Of a stretch of DNA of 64,000 nucleotides, positions 43,129 through 55,817 are shown one piece after another (position 1 is the first letter of the stretch; each line of letters opens with the position of its first letter). Both the position numbers and the translations under genes were made by a program. The notes under the pieces are model-generated. The model was not told the DNA's origin and did not search any database. It worked only from the letters and a program-made list of their open reading frames with translations. The stretch is from positions 1,364,001 through 1,428,000 of the forward strand of contig OZ251232.1 of the NCBI GenBank assembly GCA_965240325.2, given 5' to 3'. The DNA is from Rebecca billardiae RCC1528 (taxonomy: Eukaryota > Haptophyta).

Positions 43129-46100
43129 ATGGCTCCACGCGCCCATGCTCGAGCCGTCGCCTGCCCCCTCTTCCTCACCCTCCTCGTCGCGCTCGCGCGC
43201 TCGCAATCGCTGCCGCCCGAGCACAACGACCCTTCGTGGATCGCGCAGCGCCCGGCGCCGTCGTGCACGCAGGACGCGACGAAGCCGTGGTGCTCGCGTG
43301 TGCGTAGCCCGCGCGCATCCGCGGAGCGCGCCGCGGGAGGCTGCGGCGCGGCAGGCCCGATCCGCGGCGCGTACAACACTTCGCACGCGCGCGTGCCGGG
43401 CGGGCGCGTGCTCAACGTGCACGTCGTGCCGCACACGCACGACGACGTGGGCTGGCTCAAGACGGTGGACGAGTACTACACCGGCGCCAACCAGTCGATC
43501 CAGGTCGCGGGCGTGCAGTACATCCTCGACACGGCGATCGCCGCGCTGCGCGCCGACGCGCGCCGCACGTTCATGTATGTCGAGACAGCCTTCTTTGCGC
43601 GCTGGTGGGACGAGCAGCCGGAGGGCGCGCGCGACGCGGTGCGCGAGCTCGTGGCGCGCGGGCAGCTCACGTTCGCCAACGGCGGCTGGTGCATGTCCGA
43701 CGAGGCCGCGCCGTACTACGTCGACATGGTCGAGCAGCAGACCGCGGGCCTGCGCTTCCTCGCGCGCGAGCTGGGAGTAGTTCCGCGCGTCGGTTGGCAG
43801 GTGGACCCGTTCGGGCACTCGGCGTTCATGGGCACGGCGTACGCGCTGATGGGGATGCGCGCGTACGGCTTCGGGCGCATCGACTACCAGGACCGCGCGA
43901 AGCGCGAGGCGCTGCGCACGCTCGAGCTCGTCTCGCACGGCAGCCCGTCGCTCGGGCCGCAGTCTGCGGTGCTCGCGGCCGTGATGCGCGGCTACGGTCC
44001 GCCGCCGGGCTTCAACTGGGAGTGGTTCAGCGGGGCGGACGAGCCGGTGCAGGACGACCCGACGCTGCAGGGGTACAACGTGCGCGAGCGCGTCGACGAC
44101 TTCGTCGCCGCCGCCCTCGAGCAGGCGGAGCACTACACGCACTGCGAGGACGGCGAGTGCGACATCATGTTCACAATGGGCTCCGACTTTCACTACGGCA
44201 ATGCGCATGTGTGGTTCAAGCAGCTGGACAAGCTGCTGCACCACGTCGCGGCGGACGGCCGCGTGAACGCGTTCTACTCGTCCGCGCAGGCGTACTTCGG
44301 CGCCAAGGCCGACTCCGCGCACGCGTGGACCACCAAGGCCGACGACTGGTTCCCCTACTGCGACGGCACCGCCGAATACGACGCTCCGACCGGGCGCGTG
44401 CTCGACCGCGGCGGCCATGCGTTTTGGACCGGCTACTTCAGCTCGAGGCCCGCGCTGAAGCGGTACGTGCGCCGCGCGTCGGCGCTGCTGCAGGCGTGCC
44501 GTCACCTCGAGCTCCTCGTGCCGCGCGCCGCTGACGCCGCCGACGCCGCCGACGCCGACGCGCCCAGCTCGGTGCGGCTGTGGCTCGCTCTCTCAGTCGC
44601 ACAGCACCACGACGCTGTCAGTGGCACGGCCAAGCAGCACGTGACGGATGACTACGCGCGCAGGCTGGCGGCGGGCGCGGCGGAGTGCAACGCGCTGATC
44701 TCGGAGGCGCTGCGCGCGCTCGTCGGCGCCGAGCAGCCCGACGCCCCGCGCCGCGCGCACGCAGACCTCGCCTTCGCCGAGTGCGCGCTCAACGAGACAG
44801 CCTGCGAGCGCACGACGGCGCTGCCGCGCACGCGCCGCACCGTGCGCGTGGTCGCGCACAACGCGCTCGCGCAGCCGCGGAGCGAGTACGCGCGCGTGCC
44901 CGTGCCGGCGGGCAGCACCGTGCGCGTGCGCGAGCGCGCCGCGCCCGGCTCGGCCGAGCCGCACGGCCCGTGGCGCGACGTCGACGTGCTGCCGGCGCCG
45001 AGCGCGCTGGCCGCTGAGCGCGGCGCCGGCGCCGGCGCCGGCGACGGCTCGGCCGCGCCGGCGGTCGAGCTGGCGACGCTGCACGTGCGCGAGGTGCCGC
45101 CGCTCGGGCTGCGCGAGCTCGAGCTCGAGATCTCGCCGGCGGGGCCCGGCGCGCCTCGCGCCGCGCCGCCCGCGCACGACGCGCCCGCCGCGCCGCCGCT
45201 GCTGATCGAGTCCGCCTCGGCAGCCGTTCACTTTGAGAAGACCGGTGCCGGGCGCGTGCGCGTGAGCCGACTCGTGAGCAAGACACACGGTGTCTCCGCC
45301 GCGTTCGACGCGTGGGTGGGGTACTACCCCGCGGCGACCGACGCGCCGGGCGGGTGCGCCGACGGCGACGCGCGCTGCCGCCGCGGCCAGGCCTCGGGCG
45401 CGTACATCTTCCGCCCGAACTGCACGGAGGGCCCGGCGCCGCCGTGCGCGCCCGTCCGCCTATCGCCAGAGGGAGCGCGCGCCGTGTTCGTGCGCGCGCG
45501 CGGCGCGTGCGAGGAGGCGCACCTCGCGTTCGGCGGCGAGGCGGCGGAGGGCGGCGCGTGGGCGACGCTCGTGCTGCGCGTGTGCGACGGCGACGCCGCG
45601 CTCGGCGTGCACTGGGACGTCGGCCCCATCCCGATCGCCGACGGCGTCGGCAAGGAGGTGGTCGTCCGCTTCGACACTGACCTCGAGTCTGCCAGGGCTG
45701 TGGCCACCGACTCCAACGGCCGGGACATGCTGCGGCGCACGCGCGACGCGCGGCCGACGTGGGCGCTGAACATGACCGACCCGGTCTCGTCCAACTACTA
45801 CCCGGTCACCGCGCTCATCGCGCTCGAGGACGCACGGCCCCCGCGCCGCGCGTCGCCCCGGCGCCACCTCGCAGTCCACGTTGATCGGGCACAAGGCGGC
45901 GGCTCGCTGGCCGATGGCTCCGTCGAGCTGATGGTGCACCGCAGGCTGCTCGTCGACGACAACCGCGGCGTGGCCGAGGCGCTGAACGAGACGCAGTGCG
46001 GCTGCACGCGCTGCGCGTGCGCCGGGCTGCGCGTCGTCGGCGAGCACGTCCTCGAGCTCGCGCGCGCGCGCGGCGGCGCCGCGCCCGACGCCGCGCCCGC

Positions 46101-46695
46101 AATGGTCGGGGCTCGGCTGCGGCAGGCGCGCGCGCAGTCGCCTCTGGAGCTGCGATTCGCGAGGCCGGTGCCTGTCGCGCCCGAGCGCGCCGAGGGCGGC
46201 GCGGGCGCGCCCGCGCCGCTCGGGCGCGACGCGCCCCTCCCGCCGCCGCCGCGTGCCGCCCTCTCCGCCCTGGCCGCGCCGCTGCCGCCGCAGCTGCAGC
46301 TCCTCACACTGCAAGACTTGGCACGCGCCGATGTGCCGCTGCCGACGGGCTCGGCGGCGCGCGCGCGGCCGGCGCCGGCGCAGCTGCTGCTGCGCATCGC
46401 GCACTCGCTCGCGGCGGAGGAGGGCGGCAGCTCGGTCGGGCTCGAGCTGCGCGAGCTGCTGCGCGGGCTGGTCGTGCACGACGTGCAGGAGACGCTCCTC
46501 GGCGCCAATGCGCCCGCCGAGCACGCGCGCGCGACCAGCACGGCCCCCTTCCGCACGGCCGAGCCACTGCCGGCCGCGCCCGTCGCGCCAGTGCGCGGCA
46601 AGCTCAACGACACGCGCGTCGTCATCGCACCCATGGAGATCCGCACGTGGCTCGTCAAGTACTCCCGACGCTCGCAGCCGCACCACTACTGGTGA
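43129..46695 (+). CDS. GH38 alpha-mannosidase, lysosomal/secretory type
   Basis: A single-exon gene of 1188 residues. The ATG at 43129 opens a signal peptide (ACPLFLTLLVALARS). The GH38 catalytic domain is clear: HVVPHTHDDVGWLKT (zinc ligands H104 and D106), ANGGWCMSDEA, WQVDPFGHS with nucleophile D226, and QHHDAVSGT (492-495) holding the second zinc histidine. Motifs match acid/lysosomal alpha-mannosidases, which have H-T-H-D-D, rather than Golgi mannosidase II, which has H-S-H-N-D. Beta-sandwich domains follow to the end. Low-complexity Ala/Pro insertions (near nt 45000-45190 and 46180-46370) make it longer than typical members. It should trim mannose from N-glycans in a lysosome or vacuole-like compartment. 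Confidence 0.92.
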   Translation: MAPRAHARAVACPLFLTLLVALARSQSLPPEHNDPSWIAQRPAPSCTQDATKPWCSRVRSPRASAERAAGGCGAAGPIRGAYNTSHARVPGGRVLNVHVVPHTHDDVGWLKTVDEYYTGANQSIQVAGVQYILDTAIAALRADARRTFMYVETAFFARWWDEQPEGARDAVRELVARGQLTFANGGWCMSDEAAPYYVDMVEQQTAGLRFLARELGVVPRVGWQVDPFGHSAFMGTAYALMGMRAYGFGRIDYQDRAKREALRTLELVSHGSPSLGPQSAVLAAVMRGYGPPPGFNWEWFSGADEPVQDDPTLQGYNVRERVDDFVAAALEQAEHYTHCEDGECDIMFTMGSDFHYGNAHVWFKQLDKLLHHVAADGRVNAFYSSAQAYFGAKADSAHAWTTKADDWFPYCDGTAEYDAPTGRVLDRGGHAFWTGYFSSRPALKRYVRRASALLQACRHLELLVPRAADAADAADADAPSSVRLWLALSVAQHHDAVSGTAKQHVTDDYARRLAAGAAECNALISEALRALVGAEQPDAPRRAHADLAFAECALNETACERTTALPRTRRTVRVVAHNALAQPRSEYARVPVPAGSTVRVRERAAPGSAEPHGPWRDVDVLPAPSALAAERGAGAGAGDGSAAPAVELATLHVREVPPLGLRELELEISPAGPGAPRAAPPAHDAPAAPPLLIESASAAVHFEKTGAGRVRVSRLVSKTHGVSAAFDAWVGYYPAATDAPGGCADGDARCRRGQASGAYIFRPNCTEGPAPPCAPVRLSPEGARAVFVRARGACEEAHLAFGGEAAEGGAWATLVLRVCDGDAALGVHWDVGPIPIADGVGKEVVVRFDTDLESARAVATDSNGRDMLRRTRDARPTWALNMTDPVSSNYYPVTALIALEDARPPRRASPRRHLAVHVDRAQGGGSLADGSVELMVHRRLLVDDNRGVAEALNETQCGCTRCACAGLRVVGEHVLELARARGGAAPDAAPAMVGARLRQARAQSPLELRFARPVPVAPERAEGGAGAPAPLGRDAPLPPPPRAALSALAAPLPPQLQLLTLQDLARADVPLPTGSAARARPAPAQLLLRIAHSLAAEEGGSSVGLELRELLRGLVVHDVQETLLGANAPAEHARATSTAPFRTAEPLPAAPVAPVRGKLNDTRVVIAPMEIRTWLVKYSRRSQPHHYW

Positions 46696-47284
46696 GCTCG
46701 GTCACGCCGAGGTGGCCGCCCGCCGGGCGGCGCGCCGGCGCCATTTGGCATTTCCGCCGGAAGGCGCTGCCGGCACTTCCTCCACAGTGCTCAGCACCGC
46801 GCCCGCGGACTGCGGAACGCAGTTGCGCGTAATGATGTAGCGAGACGCCGATATCAGATTACAGATATATTTATAATTATAATATATTATAATATATAGT
46901 AATATATATATATTCATCAGATCGTCGACGTCGTCCGATCATCGTCGTCATTCGGGCAGTATTGGCACGCCGCACGGTTCCCGGCCGCCGACGCCGCCAT
47001 ATATATATATATACTAATATATATATAATAAATAATACTCGTCATGCCATGCTGCGTCGTAGTCACTGTCAGCAGCACGCCAGCAGTTGTAAATAATAAA
47101 TCAGCAGCATGATGGGCATTCAATGCCTTCATGCGCGCTGGCGTGCGCAGTGATGAGGACCCTATGCGCACACCAATCGTCGTCCACATGCCATAGGCAT
47201 AAGCAATAAAGCGCATGTCCATATATCATCATATTCAGCATGATACGATAATACCGCGATGCGGATGATGAGTGCACCAGCGGC
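46696..47284. other. AT-rich intergenic region
   Basis: 590 bp between convergent genes, with TA-rich tracts around 46855-46915 and 47000-47030. No gene, RNA or repeat family is recognised. Confidence 0.6.
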
Positions 47285-48717
47285 CTAGCCATCCATGCCG
47301 CGCCAGATCCAGCACACCACGCTCTCGCCCCGAACGAGTCGTCGCACCCGCGCAAAGCGCTTGTCCAACTCGACGCCCCCCTCGATCTCGTCCCAGAGGG
47401 TGCCGACGTTGCGCACGCACCCAAGCTTGCGCGGAGTGAGCAGCTCGCGGATGTCCTTGGCCGGCACCTCAGCCATCATGTACTGTGACTTGCGGAGGAA
47501 GTACCGCTCAAGCTCAGCGAGCACACTGCGCCAGGCGGCGGCGCACACGCGCGAGCACAGTGAGATGATGTTGCGCGCGCGGGCACAATGGCGTTCGCAC
47601 CATGGGGCGCCCGGCCGATGCGCGGCGCGCACCGTTGCGTCATCGAGCGCACAAAGGCTCGCTCTGCCTGCCTCGCACGGCGTCGTGCGCGCAGCTTGGC
47701 GTATGCGTACACAACCGTCGCGCCGACGGCGAGGGCCCGCGAGCCGCTCGGGTGCATGTACATGGCGACGAGCGCGTGGCTCATGCACGAGCACGCGAGC
47801 GCCAGCAGGACGCGCGAGCCGAGCACCAGCCAGGAGGCGAGCGACACGAGCACGCTGGTCACGCGCATGCAGACGTGCGCAGCTGTCCGTGCGCGCGAGA
47901 GGAGCTTCTCGAGGTGTTCGCCACCGACACCCACCGGCGGGTCGGACGGCGCGTTGGTGCCGGTGGGCGGCTCCATCGCGAGCGGGCGGCGCGGTGGCGG
48001 TGGCGGGTTGGTGGTGCTCTGCGCCGCGGCGGGCTCATCAGGCGGCGGGCCCGACGGCGGTGCCTGTGTGAGCAGGCCATCGTCGAGCACGCGCGCAGCC
48101 TTGAGGTGCTGCTCGCTTGGGATCGAGACCATCGCGGGCGTGGCCGTCGGCACCCACCACAGCGCGGCGCACACAGCTGCGAGGGTGAACACGAGCTCGA
48201 CGGAGCAGAACCCACGCATGCGCGCGCCGGGCCGCGCTGCGAGCTGCGAGCGGAGTGGCGTAGAGGGGGCCGTTGGGCGCGTGTGCGCATCATCCGAGAA
48301 GTCGTTCACGGGCGAGGCGCTCCGACGCTTGGTCGGTGGCGTTGGGACGCGCCTCGCGGCGCCAGAGCCGCTGTCGCGGGCGTGAGAAGCCGCGCTCTCC
48401 TCGATGAGCGGCGGCTTCGACGCCTGCTGCTGCACGTGCAGGAGCTGCGTGGCCGGCTGGAGCTGCGATGCCTGCACAGACAGAGGCACGGGCTTGGACC
48501 CCAGCGCGAGCGCGCGCGCCTCGAGCTCGTCGAGCTTGCTGGCGTACAAGGACGAGACGCGACGCGACGGCGCAGGCCGCGCGCCATCGCCGCCGATGTG
48601 AAGCTTGTACATGCGCTGGTAGTCGGGCAGCTTGAGATCTGCGCTCGGCAGCGGAACACCTGCTTTCACCAGCGCCTTCTTGAGCGCCTCCTTCGTGCGA
48701 GGCGTCGTGCTACTCAT
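47285..48717 (-). CDS. MAN1/Heh-like inner nuclear membrane protein
   Basis: Two exons, 48717-47633 and 47525-47285, give 441 residues; the 107-bp intron starts GTGCGCGCC and ends GGCGCAG in phase 2. Residues 1-41 resemble a LEM-like/HeH helix-extension-helix (TKEALKKALVKAGVPLPSAD then YQRMYKLH). A basic Ser/Pro region with a possible nuclear signal (PPTKRRSASP) follows, then a transmembrane segment (about 172-190), a Pro-rich lumenal loop and further hydrophobic segments (about 286-340). The spliced C-terminus (about 343-441) resembles the Man1-Src1p C-terminal winged-helix domain: VLAELERYFLRKS, then VGTLWDEIEGGVELDKRFAR, then GESVVCWIW. This order is that of MAN1/Heh chromatin-tethering proteins. 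It is divergent from the plastid S1 gene. Confidence 0.7.
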
Positions 48718-48985
48718 CGGAGTGCGGGGTGCCGAGGGTGATCGAGGCGGCGGTGCGTGGGGCGCGGAGGCCGAGGCGACTTCGCACAGGCGCGGTGCGT
48801 TTCGACTTCGGCCTTGGTTCCGGACGCCCCGGACTCGTCAGCAGCTGGCGGTGCCTGGCTTGCGCGCGCGATCCGGCCGATCGATCTCCCGAGCGGTGAT
48901 CAGGCACGTGCGTCCTCACGAAAGGACGGTGGCTGGGGGTTCATCACGGTGATCCTCGCTTAGGCCTGGGGTGTGGGCGACCAGC
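48718..48985. promoter_or_regulatory. Putative bidirectional promoter
   Basis: 268 bp between the divergent starts of the MAN1-like gene and the plastid S1 gene. Nothing resembling a TATA box is seen. Confidence 0.4.
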
Positions 48986-50519
48986 ATGAGCTCGAGGACA
49001 GCAGCGAGTGGGCGCGTGGCGGGCGGCGCGCTCGCGCTTTTGGGCGCGCTCGCGCTCGACAGCGCAGCCGCCTTCCGCTCGGAGGCCGCGAGCGCCTTCC
49101 TGCAGCGTGGCCTGCCGGCACGCTCGCCGGCGGCGCTGCGCATGGTCGCCGTGGCAGACGCGGTGCGTGCAGACACGGTGGAGAGCCTGGTGGACATGCC
49201 GAACAAGGTGCCCAACCCCATGTTCAACAAGGCGAAGCTCAAGATGCCGCTTAACGGCATCGAGCCCGTCGGTGAGGGCAACGCTGACGAGGATCCGGAG
49301 ATCCTGCCTGTGATTGAGTATGACGAGCCCATGTTCTCGTACCAGGAGTTTGAGAGCTCGATCGGCGGGTACAGCAAGCGCGTGAGCAAGGGGGATAACT
49401 GCACCGGCAAGGTGATCCTCTTCCAGCCGTCGGGCGCCCTCGTCGACATTGGCACGAAGGCGTCCGCGCTGCTGCCGCAGTCGGAGGCCAGCCTTGTGCA
49501 GGTCGACGACCTCTCGACCCTCTTCGAGCTTGGCCAGTCGTACAAGTTCCAGGTGATCACGAGCGAGGACGAGAACGGGCAGCTGCAGCTGTCGCGTAAG
49601 CGCCTGCTGTACGCCGAGGCGTGGCAGAAGATCACCGAGATGCACGCCGCCGACGCCGAGTTCGAGGCGGAGGTCTTCTCGGTGAACCGCGGCGGCGCCA
49701 TCGTCCTCGTCGAGGGCCTGCGCGCCTTCCTGCCCGGCAGCCACCTCGCCGGCCGCACGGCCACGGACGAGATGGTCGGCGAGAAGATCAAGTGCAAGTT
49801 CCTCGACGTCGACCACGAGAACTCCCGCGTGGTGGTGTCCAACAGGCGCGCCATCGTCGACAAGGAGATGAAGGCACGCGCGCGCGCTCTGCGCACGTGT
49901 GCGTGCGCGCGTGCTGCGGGGCACGACCGTCGCTCACGCGCGCACGCCCCCCTTGCCGCGCCCCCACCCACGTCCGGCAGGATATCTCGGTTGGGCAGGT
50001 GGTCGAGGGCGACGTGACGGCCATCAAGCCGTACGGCGTCTTCGTCTCGATGAACGGCGTCGCGGGCCTGCTCCACATCTCGCAGATCTCGTCGGACCGC
50101 GTGTACGACCTCGAGAAGGTTCTCCCGCTCGGCACGCGCCTCAAGTGCATGGTTGTCTCGCAGGATGTGTCCAAGGGGCGGCTGGCGCTCTCGACCAAGA
50201 CGCTCGAGTCGAAGCCTGGGGAGATGCTCAAGGACCGGCAGGCTGTCTTCGACAACGCCGACCAGACGGCGGCCGCGTACCAGGTGAGCGGCCCGTGCGA
50301 GTCGCACCAGCTGCCCCGCGTCAGCCCCTGCCCCAGCGCGCGCGCTCATGGGCGCTCCCTCGCGCGTGCGCGCACGCGTGCTCGTGCTCCGCCTGCGCGC
50401 AGGAGCGCGTGGAGCGCGAGCGCAAGGAGCGCGAGGCGGCTGCACAGGACGTCATCCTTGGCCTCGAGACGGCGCTCTCGGGATCTGCTGCTGAGCGGGC
50501 AGAGGGTTCCAACGAGTAA
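48986..50519 (+). CDS. Plastid-targeted 30S ribosomal protein S1 (three S1 domains)
   Basis: Three exons, 48986-49873, 49981-50283 and 50403-50519, give 435 residues. Intron 1 is GC-AG: the exon ends at AAG before GCACGCGCG, and only that junction aligns RRAIVDKEMK with DISVGQVVEG as in other S1 proteins. Intron 2 is GT-AG. The N-terminus is a hydrophobic signal peptide with a predicted cleavage at A-A-A/F30, then a basic, Ser/Ala-rich transit-like stretch, as in plastids bounded by extra membranes. S1 domains lie at about 137-205, 226-288 and 303-370 (the last with IKPYGVFVSMNGVAGLLHIS). Three domains match the chloroplast/cyanobacterial form rather than the six of most bacteria. It should help mRNA binding by the plastid small ribosomal subunit. 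The tail is a charged helix. Confidence 0.85.
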
Positions 50520-50937
50520 GCTGCACCGGACCGCTCTGCGAGCCCAGCGCTTGGGGTCGCCCTGCCTCTCACGGGCTCGATGGCGTTCGAGTCGCAGCGC
50601 GTGCCGTGTGACTCGCCGTCGAGCTCCAGACGCGAATTGCGAGAAACCAGGGGGGGCTGAGCGGCCGGCCGTCTCAGACGCGGGCTCTGCCAATGCCGAG
50701 GTCACCCGCCGTGCTGCTGGTATCCGAGCATGCTCGCGCAGCTACGAGCAGAAGGCTCGGCCTTGGTCTGGGATCGGATCAGACTCAAATCCGCCGGGTC
50801 GGGCGGGTGGCGCGGGTGCCACGAACTCCCGGACGGTGCCTTCGGAACGTCGCGTCATCATCGGAAATGGCCGCGGGCGTTCGTCGTTGCGACGGTGAGC
50901 GTCGTCGCGTCTCCCGATGTTTGTTATTCTTTCGTCG

Positions 50938-51129
<192 letters not shown>

Positions 51130-52933
51130 CATATATCAGTATTTTTAAAATGCATGAGCGCGCATGATGTCGATAATAAATCGGTTATTGTCGATGACAT
51201 CAATGTGATGAATAATAGATTAGTTACACGCGTTATAATTCAAATAGCAGTATGCTGATGCCCATGCAAATGCAATTATGGCGCACGCCCCCCCCGAAAG
51301 GCCTGAGCAGTAGACAGTAGTGAGCCGACTGAAGCCGGGGGGGCGGCGCACGTGCTCCGCAAAATAAAAAAGGAGGATGCGCGCAGGATTTTGGGGATTT
51401 TTGTAGGTGGATTTAGGTGTGAACAGCGCATAGAGACCCGATATCGAGCGTTGCCAATGATTGCGTTTGTACTGCCCCTTAAATTTAAGATAGTAACACT
51501 AACACTTAGGGGACTATTGCAGGGTGGAATCGAGCACATACTGTCACCAGCCGTGTGTTCGAACATTCTCATAGTAAGATGCCTGAATTGTAAGAGCCTG
51601 AAACTGCTGAAACAGCTCTCACGGGGGCGGATATCATCAGGTTAAGGCTCCCCTTGTTAAGCCCCTTGATTACCCTTGATTCATACACGCCACACGGGTA
51701 ATATCTCTTAAAGCCGGGTGGCCCGCGAAGTAAAGTATTATATAGCACGATGTTGTAGGGACTACCAAAGGCGTACACCTCCTGTCGGTGCCGAGCTCAC
51801 AAGAGTGGTCCGGGAGGAGAGTGTAGCTTGGTGTCGTGGGCCCCCTGGCCCTGCCCGAGCTCGGCGCCTTGTGTCGGGACGCCCCCGTACCTACTACCTT
51901 GCCTTGGGCCGAGCCGCAATGATCGAAACAAGAATCGCCGAGCAAGTCCTGCTGCCTGCAGCCCGTGCAGGCGGTGCCCGGTGCCGACCGGAGTTTAGGC
52001 TGCCGAAAAGGTTACTAAAGAGTGAAGGGGTCCCCGTCCCGGACCAGGTCCAGGAAGCCTGCGCGCGCTGGGCGGCGGGCGCCCCAGCCGTCGGACGGCT
52101 GGTTGATGATGGCCAAGCGAGCCGGATCTTGGTGTCGCCCTTAGACATGCTCATCAGTTATTGTGCCAATAACGCCACATAATATATATATATATTCAAT
52201 ATATATATCAATTTTAAAGCGTGTAATTACTAATTATATTTGGCCTAGCTGTTTTATTTCTACGAGAGCCCAACGGCGACATTCGCCAAAACGCGGTAAA
52301 ATGGCGGCTTGCCCGCTGGTTGGTGGTGGGTGCCGGCGCGATTGCGGAGTAGGGATGGCACGTCGTTGGCGCATGTTCGTACTAGGGCGCTGAGCTGTAG
52401 CGAAAGGTGTTGCCAAGGCATGCTGCTTAGCCTTGCCATGGTGCTTCGCCATGACACAGAGGTCACTCGCAGCGCACGGCGGTGTGACGATCGCCGCGCC
52501 GCGGCGGCAAACCGCAGTTGCGGGCGCGCTGCGAGCTGCAAGCACTCTGCCTTGGCTGCGTCGCGCCCGTGTCAGTTGTTGAACCAGGATTGTTGAACAA
52601 CCGATGGGCTGCAAACGATACCAGCTACACTCGCTCCGCCGCCACTTCCTTGTCGAGCGTGAGATGCTTCCGTTGCGTGCGCTCGCATGCAGCTTGCCGC
52701 CTGCATTTGAACGTGGTCACGGCAGGTTGGTGGGCTGGTTGCTCAGGCCTCCTCGGCGTAGATGACGACAGGGTGCGTGCCACGCGCACCCATGACGCGG
52801 GAAAGGCGTGCACACGCGTCCTCGCGCATCTGGCAGGCTGCAGTCTTGGCCAAGATGATGCCAGAACAAGCCTGCCAGTGCCTCGCCGCGCGGGCGCGAG
52901 CGCGCAGAGAGATCTGGCTTCTGACCCGTGCTC

Positions 52934-53068
52934 TTCAGTGTACCTCGTGTGCGACGACGACGAGGCGGACGAGCGCCGCAACTGGATTCCTGCACTCACC
53001 GGTCACCGAGGAGTGCAGGAATCGCATTCCTCGCGCACGCCGGCCATCGGCCGTAAGAGGTACACTGA
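52934..53068. repeat. Nested imperfect palindrome, MITE-like
   Basis: Outer arms TTCAGTGTACCTC and GAGGTACACTGAA and inner arms GATTCCTGCACTC and GAGTGCAGGAATC are both perfect inverted repeats, arranged concentrically over about 135 bp. Either a foldback element or a structured transcript could give this. Confidence 0.7.
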
Positions 53069-53816
53069 ACGGGGCGTGACACCGATTCCCGCTGGCGGGC
53101 ACGGGTTTGTCGCCGTGACATACATAGTAAATGGAATCTGGTAGTAGAAATAAAACAGGCCATTTATCGGCTCGTCATGATGATGCAGCACATGTGGACT
53201 GCCCAGGGGCCAGGGCTGCATGGATGGCGCACTGTCCGACCTGGTCGGATGGCGCGGACACCTATGTGTCTGTCGCACTCAGCCTGACTCGGCTGCATGC
53301 CGTCGGACGGCCACGGGCAGCCGTGGCGCCGCGATGACGGCCTCGGCGGCCCGATGCCGACGTGCGTCGTCAATCGTCACATCGACATCACCATCTGGTC
53401 CGTGATCAAGGTCACCAATCCCGCGTCCGCACGACGCCAGGACAGACCACCTCGTATGTCGTGGTGCGCTCGCGGCCCGGCGGCTGCGCCGAAGCGGACC
53501 AAACACGGGCAGGCCCTGCCTGACTGCGAGCCCCGCCCGGGGCCAGGGCTGGGCACACACGCGCTCTGCAACGAGGTCGACGGCTGCGCGCGCACCCTCC
53601 TACCCGCCTCCGGGCGTGGCTGCAACTGTGGTGAGCTGCCACCGACGGGATGCGCCTCCGTCGATGCATGACGATGTCGAGGAACAATGTGGGCCGCGCC
53701 CGGCTGCCGAGCAGCGGCGCGCGTCTCCCGGCACCCGCGCTCGTAGCAGGGTGCGCTGCGCAGGCCAGCGGCGTGACGCGAGCCACGCTCCGCACACCGC
53801 AGCCATCGGATGCCGC

Positions 53817-55346
<1,530 letters not shown>

Positions 55347-55817
55347 CGCGCCAGCTTGCGGGGCGGCGGCGGGACGCCACGAGGGGCGCAGGAGGAGCAG
55401 GCCACTACCAAGGGGCGGTGGCGCTCTGCCGCGACCGAGGCCGAGAAAACCGTGCCCGGACTCGCTTCATCCGGACCGCGGAACGTTTTTCGGTCTTATT
55501 CACCGAAATAACTCCAAAGCCGCAACGGTCATCTCGGCTCGTTGACGCTGACTTCCCGGAGTGGGACTGCGCCGCCGAGGGCCGTGGACTGGCGGCGGCG
55601 GGCGGTCCGCCAGGCGACGGGGCCGCGCTAGATCGATCTTTCAGAGACAGTCAGTGAGACTGAGAAGTGAGAGCTTGCTTAGCCGATTCAGGCCGTTGCA
55701 CCGCCACCGGCCGTCCGGCGTACCCGGTAAGTCGTAAGTGACGTAACCGCCGGCAAACTGCAGAGTGCCGCAGTGAAACTGAAAGACGACCGGCCGGGGA
55801 GTTTGAGTGGCGTAGTC
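55347..55817. other. Intergenic, nothing recognised
   Basis: 470 bp between the MAPK start and the P-type ATPase stop, both on the minus strand. It must hold the MAPK promoter and the ATPase 3' UTR. No repeat or RNA is seen. Confidence 0.5.

Noticed and set aside
42790-44505. A 571-codon minus-strand frame overlapping the alpha-mannosidase
   Set aside because: The plus strand carries all GH38 catalytic motifs; the antisense frame is a codon-bias artefact.
51352-51645. 97-codon frame in a low-GC patch (LRKIKKEDARRILGIFVGGF)
   Set aside because: Plausible composition but no domain, no start context and overlapping minus-strand frames; not enough to call a gene.
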